Assembly: GCA_017404145.1 (NCBI GenBank) | Contig: JAFRCW010000007.1 | Span: forward strand, 1-64,000 | DNA: 64,000 nt | From: Ruminococcus sp. | Lineage (GTDB): Bacteria; Bacillota; Clostridia; Oscillospirales; Acutalibacteraceae | Direction of reading: 5' to 3' | In this document: positions 62,952-64,000 of the stretch, piece by piece | Numbering within the stretch: the stretch's first letter is position 1 | How the letters are laid out: each line of letters starts with the position of its first letter | Notes under the pieces: model-generated | The model's database searches: none | The model's input: only the letters and a program-made list of their open reading frames with translations | Told to the model about the DNA's origin: nothing | Program-made: the position numbers and the translations under genes

Positions 62952-63183
62952 ACGTATCGCTTTCGATGAACCATCGGTTCTTTTCGAGAAAGATAAACTT
63001 ATCCTGTCTTTTGATCTTGCATTTGTACCGCAGTCCGGCGGCGTCCGCTTTGATGGATGCTGCATATCTGAGATCGGTCACACGGTCGATAGGGAAGCTC
63101 CTTCCGTCATCCCAGTTGACGCACAGCGGCATAATATTCCCATCTTTATCAAATTTGGCGGTTACGGATATATACTTTTTCAT
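62950..63183 (-). CDS. Small conserved protein of unknown function, SOS-controlled
   Basis: 77 residues, beta-rich, no signal: MKKYISVTAKFDKDGNIMPLCVNWDDGR, then FPIDRVTDLRYAAS and a Tyr/Cys-Lys stretch LRYKCKIKRQDKFIFLEKNRWFIE. I recall similar short proteins in many Clostridia near DNA-repair genes, but no function is known to me. Its promoter has a perfect LexA-like box in the spacer (63222-63235), so it should be induced by DNA damage. The RBS is AGGAGACGAATGA just before the ATG. Confidence 0.75.
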   Translation of the reverse strand: MKKYISVTAKFDKDGNIMPLCVNWDDGRSFPIDRVTDLRYAASIKADAAGLRYKCKIKRQDKFIFLEKNRWFIESDT

Positions 63184-63216
63184 TCATTCGTCTCCTGTCA
63201 TTCGTTCTTTATTCAT

Positions 63217-63245
63217 ATTATAGAACATTCGTTCTAATTTGTCAA
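63217..63245 (-). promoter_or_regulatory. LexA-controlled promoter
   Basis: On the minus strand TTGACA (63245-63240), exactly 17 bases, TATAAT (63222-63217). The spacer holds AGAACGAATGTTCT (63222-63235), a GAAC-N4-GTTC palindrome matching the Gram-positive SOS box. Confidence 0.85.
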
Positions 63246-63255
63246 TAGGAAAGAA

Positions 63256-63285
63256 AAAGAAAAAAGACGGCTGATCACAGCCGCC
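63256..63285 (-). terminator. Terminator after zinc-ribbon gene
   Basis: Minus strand GGCGGCTG, TGAT, CAGCCGTC, TTTTTTC. Confidence 0.85.
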
Positions 63286-63299
63286 TCATGGATTGAATA

Positions 63300-63515
63300 T
63301 TACAGCGCTTTTCCGCAGCCGGAGCAGAACTTACTGCCGGGAGGGTTAACGGTGCTGCAGGAAGAACAGGTAATCTTATCCTCTCTGTCAGCCCATTCAA
63401 CCGCTTTGTCAACGCCTTTTTCCGCGCTCTTGATTACGGTTTTGCCGAGTCCTTTGAAAGCCTGGCCCAAGCCTTTGCCGGTTTCTTTCCAAGAGTCTTT
63501 CAGACTGTCTGCCAT
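63300..63515 (-). CDS. Small zinc-ribbon protein
   Basis: 71 residues: a helical, amphipathic first part (DSWKETGKGLGQAFKGLGKTVIKSAEKGVDKAV, about 5-40) and a C-terminal zinc ribbon CSSCSTVNPPGSKFCSGCG (two CxxC). Many Clostridia have such short helix-plus-ribbon proteins of unknown role; the helix could sit on a membrane. AAAGGAGTTG precedes the ATG. Single-gene unit. Confidence 0.75.
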   Translation of the reverse strand: MADSLKDSWKETGKGLGQAFKGLGKTVIKSAEKGVDKAVEWADREDKITCSSCSTVNPPGSKFCSGCGKAL

Positions 63516-63587
63516 TGATATACAACTCCTTTGTGTTTTTTATTATTATATATTCTTTACCTTATATTGTCAATTTATTATTATCTA

Positions 63588-63674
63588 ATATTCCATAGAA
63601 AGAAGTATTACGGAAATCAAACCGATAAGAATGTCGAGTTTTTATTGAAAATCAGATAGATTTCTATGGAATAT
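63588..63674. repeat. 14-base perfect inverted repeat upstream of the C39-type gene
   Basis: ATATTCCATAGAAA (63588-63601) and TTTCTATGGAATAT (63661-63674) are exact reverse complements, 59 bases apart, in a gap between divergent genes. Could be a pair of regulator sites or a small mobile-element end pair. Confidence 0.6.
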
Positions 63675-63679
63675 GGATA

Positions 63680-63709
63680 TTGCAATATAAGAATTATTTG
63701 TGCTATAAT
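63680..63709 (+). promoter_or_regulatory. Promoter of the C39-type peptidase gene
   Basis: TTGCAA (63680-63685), 18-base spacer, TATAAT (63704-63709), 42 bases before the ATG and six bases after the right arm of the inverted repeat. Confidence 0.65.
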
Positions 63710-63751
63710 ACGTGTGGAATTGAGTAAAAATGTGGGAAATCAGGCATATAT

Positions 63752-64000
63752 ATGAAGAAGAAAAAGTTTTTTACACTGCCCAAAATTCTGGTGACGGTAT
63801 ATGTACTGCTGATACTGATCGGCGTGATTGTTACATTGTCTTTGCCGCCGAAGCCGGAACCGGTGGAAGAAGCGTCAGCCACTTTAGCAAACACGGAAAC
63901 GATCGTGCAGACCGAAGCGCCGACCGAGAAGAACGCGCATTATATCGAGGGCGTTCCCGTGATCCAGCAGTATGACCTGAAAGCGGGCTGTGAGACCTAC
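63752..64000 (+). CDS. C39-like (Peptidase_C39_2) secreted peptidase, partial at window end
   Basis: First 83 codons of a gene that runs off the right edge. A short basic start MKKKKFFTLPK, a membrane helix ILVTVYVLLILIGVIVTLSL (about 12-31), a Pro/Glu/Thr linker, then EGVPVIQQYDLKAGCETY, the catalytic-Cys start of the C39-like cysteine peptidase family (GCE/GCEx). Probably a cell-surface peptidase or amidase-like protein. There is no strong AGGAGG; TTG and GTG starts nearby do not fit better. Confidence 0.75.
   Translation, partial: MKKKKFFTLPKILVTVYVLLILIGVIVTLSLPPKPEPVEEASATLANTETIVQTEAPTEKNAHYIEGVPVIQQYDLKAGCETY

Overview
The window reads as a chromosomal segment of a Gram-positive anaerobe of the class Clostridia, most likely the Ruminococcaceae/Oscillospirales side. 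The support is strong AGGAGG-type ribosome binding sites with frequent TTG starts, TTGACA-N17-TATAAT promoters, a complete V/A-type ATPase operon of the NtpFCIKGEABD kind, an ECF transporter module next to truA, DnaD/DnaI-type primosome genes, two-domain lipoproteins, UPF0210/UPF0237, and many Clostridia-specific families (DUF5711, DUF5685, DUF4358, Prok-RING). Most of it is ordinary core genome of moderate GC. The species cannot be named from the sequence alone.

Layout. 1-1.5 kb: a small lipoprotein and an FNT-type channel. 1.7-14.6 kb: one long co-directional run, ruvC-ruvA-ruvB-glmM-RNA methyltransferase-ecfA1-ecfA2-ecfT-truA-DUF5711-cvpA-pgsA-clpE-like, starting at a clear promoter and ending at a terminator. 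14.7-18.2 kb: a very large fused ABC exporter. 18.4-19.0 kb: tRNA-Gly(TCC) followed by two 165-bp repeats that carry the tRNA 3' end and inverted pieces of it. 19.1-27.6 kb: the V-type ATPase operon. 27.7-28.1 kb: a lone SecB-like gene. 28.3-35.3 kb: tRNA-Gln, a diacylglycerol-kinase family gene, and a methionine/one-carbon operon (XdhC-like, metF, a separate MetH reactivation protein, a short metH, a methyltransferase). 35.4-35.6 kb: tRNA-Arg, -His, -Lys. 35.6-39.3 kb (minus strand): UPF0210, ACT-domain, galU, Prok-RING membrane protein. 39.4-44.3 kb: prfB, TSCPD protein, tRNA-Gly(CCC), dnaD, dnaI, and a STAS-kinase fusion. 44.5-47 kb: an SdpR/SdpI-type pair, tRNA-Pro and tRNA-Gln, and a PadR-flavodoxin operon. 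47-51.8 kb: a UmuC/YolD translesion pair, a DUF4358 lipoprotein and a PcrA/UvrD helicase. 51.9-55.3 kb: a Cys-rich protein whose ribosome binding site lies in a long hairpin, then a distinctly AT-rich two-gene island that looks like a polymorphic toxin with a surface partner. 55.3-64 kb: HAD phosphatase, DUF5685/DnaJ pair, membrane proteins, a large secreted GH24 lysozyme, SpoIIM-like protein, an SOS-controlled small gene, and the start of a C39-type peptidase.

The strongest candidates for something undescribed are: (1) the AT-rich island at 52.8-55.3 kb, a lipoprotein with a glycine-rich pretoxin segment and a C-terminal PD-(D/E)XK-like nuclease, preceded by a membrane-anchored surface protein and with no visible immunity gene; (2) a secreted lysozyme whose GH24 catalytic domain appears split by an inserted SH3 domain; (3) the 77-residue unknown gene at 62950-63183, whose promoter spacer holds a perfect GAAC-N4-GTTC LexA site; (4) the tRNA-Gly-derived direct and inverted repeats; (5) the permuted XdhC-like gene leading a metF-metH operon. 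All functional calls rest on reading motifs by eye; no database search was run.
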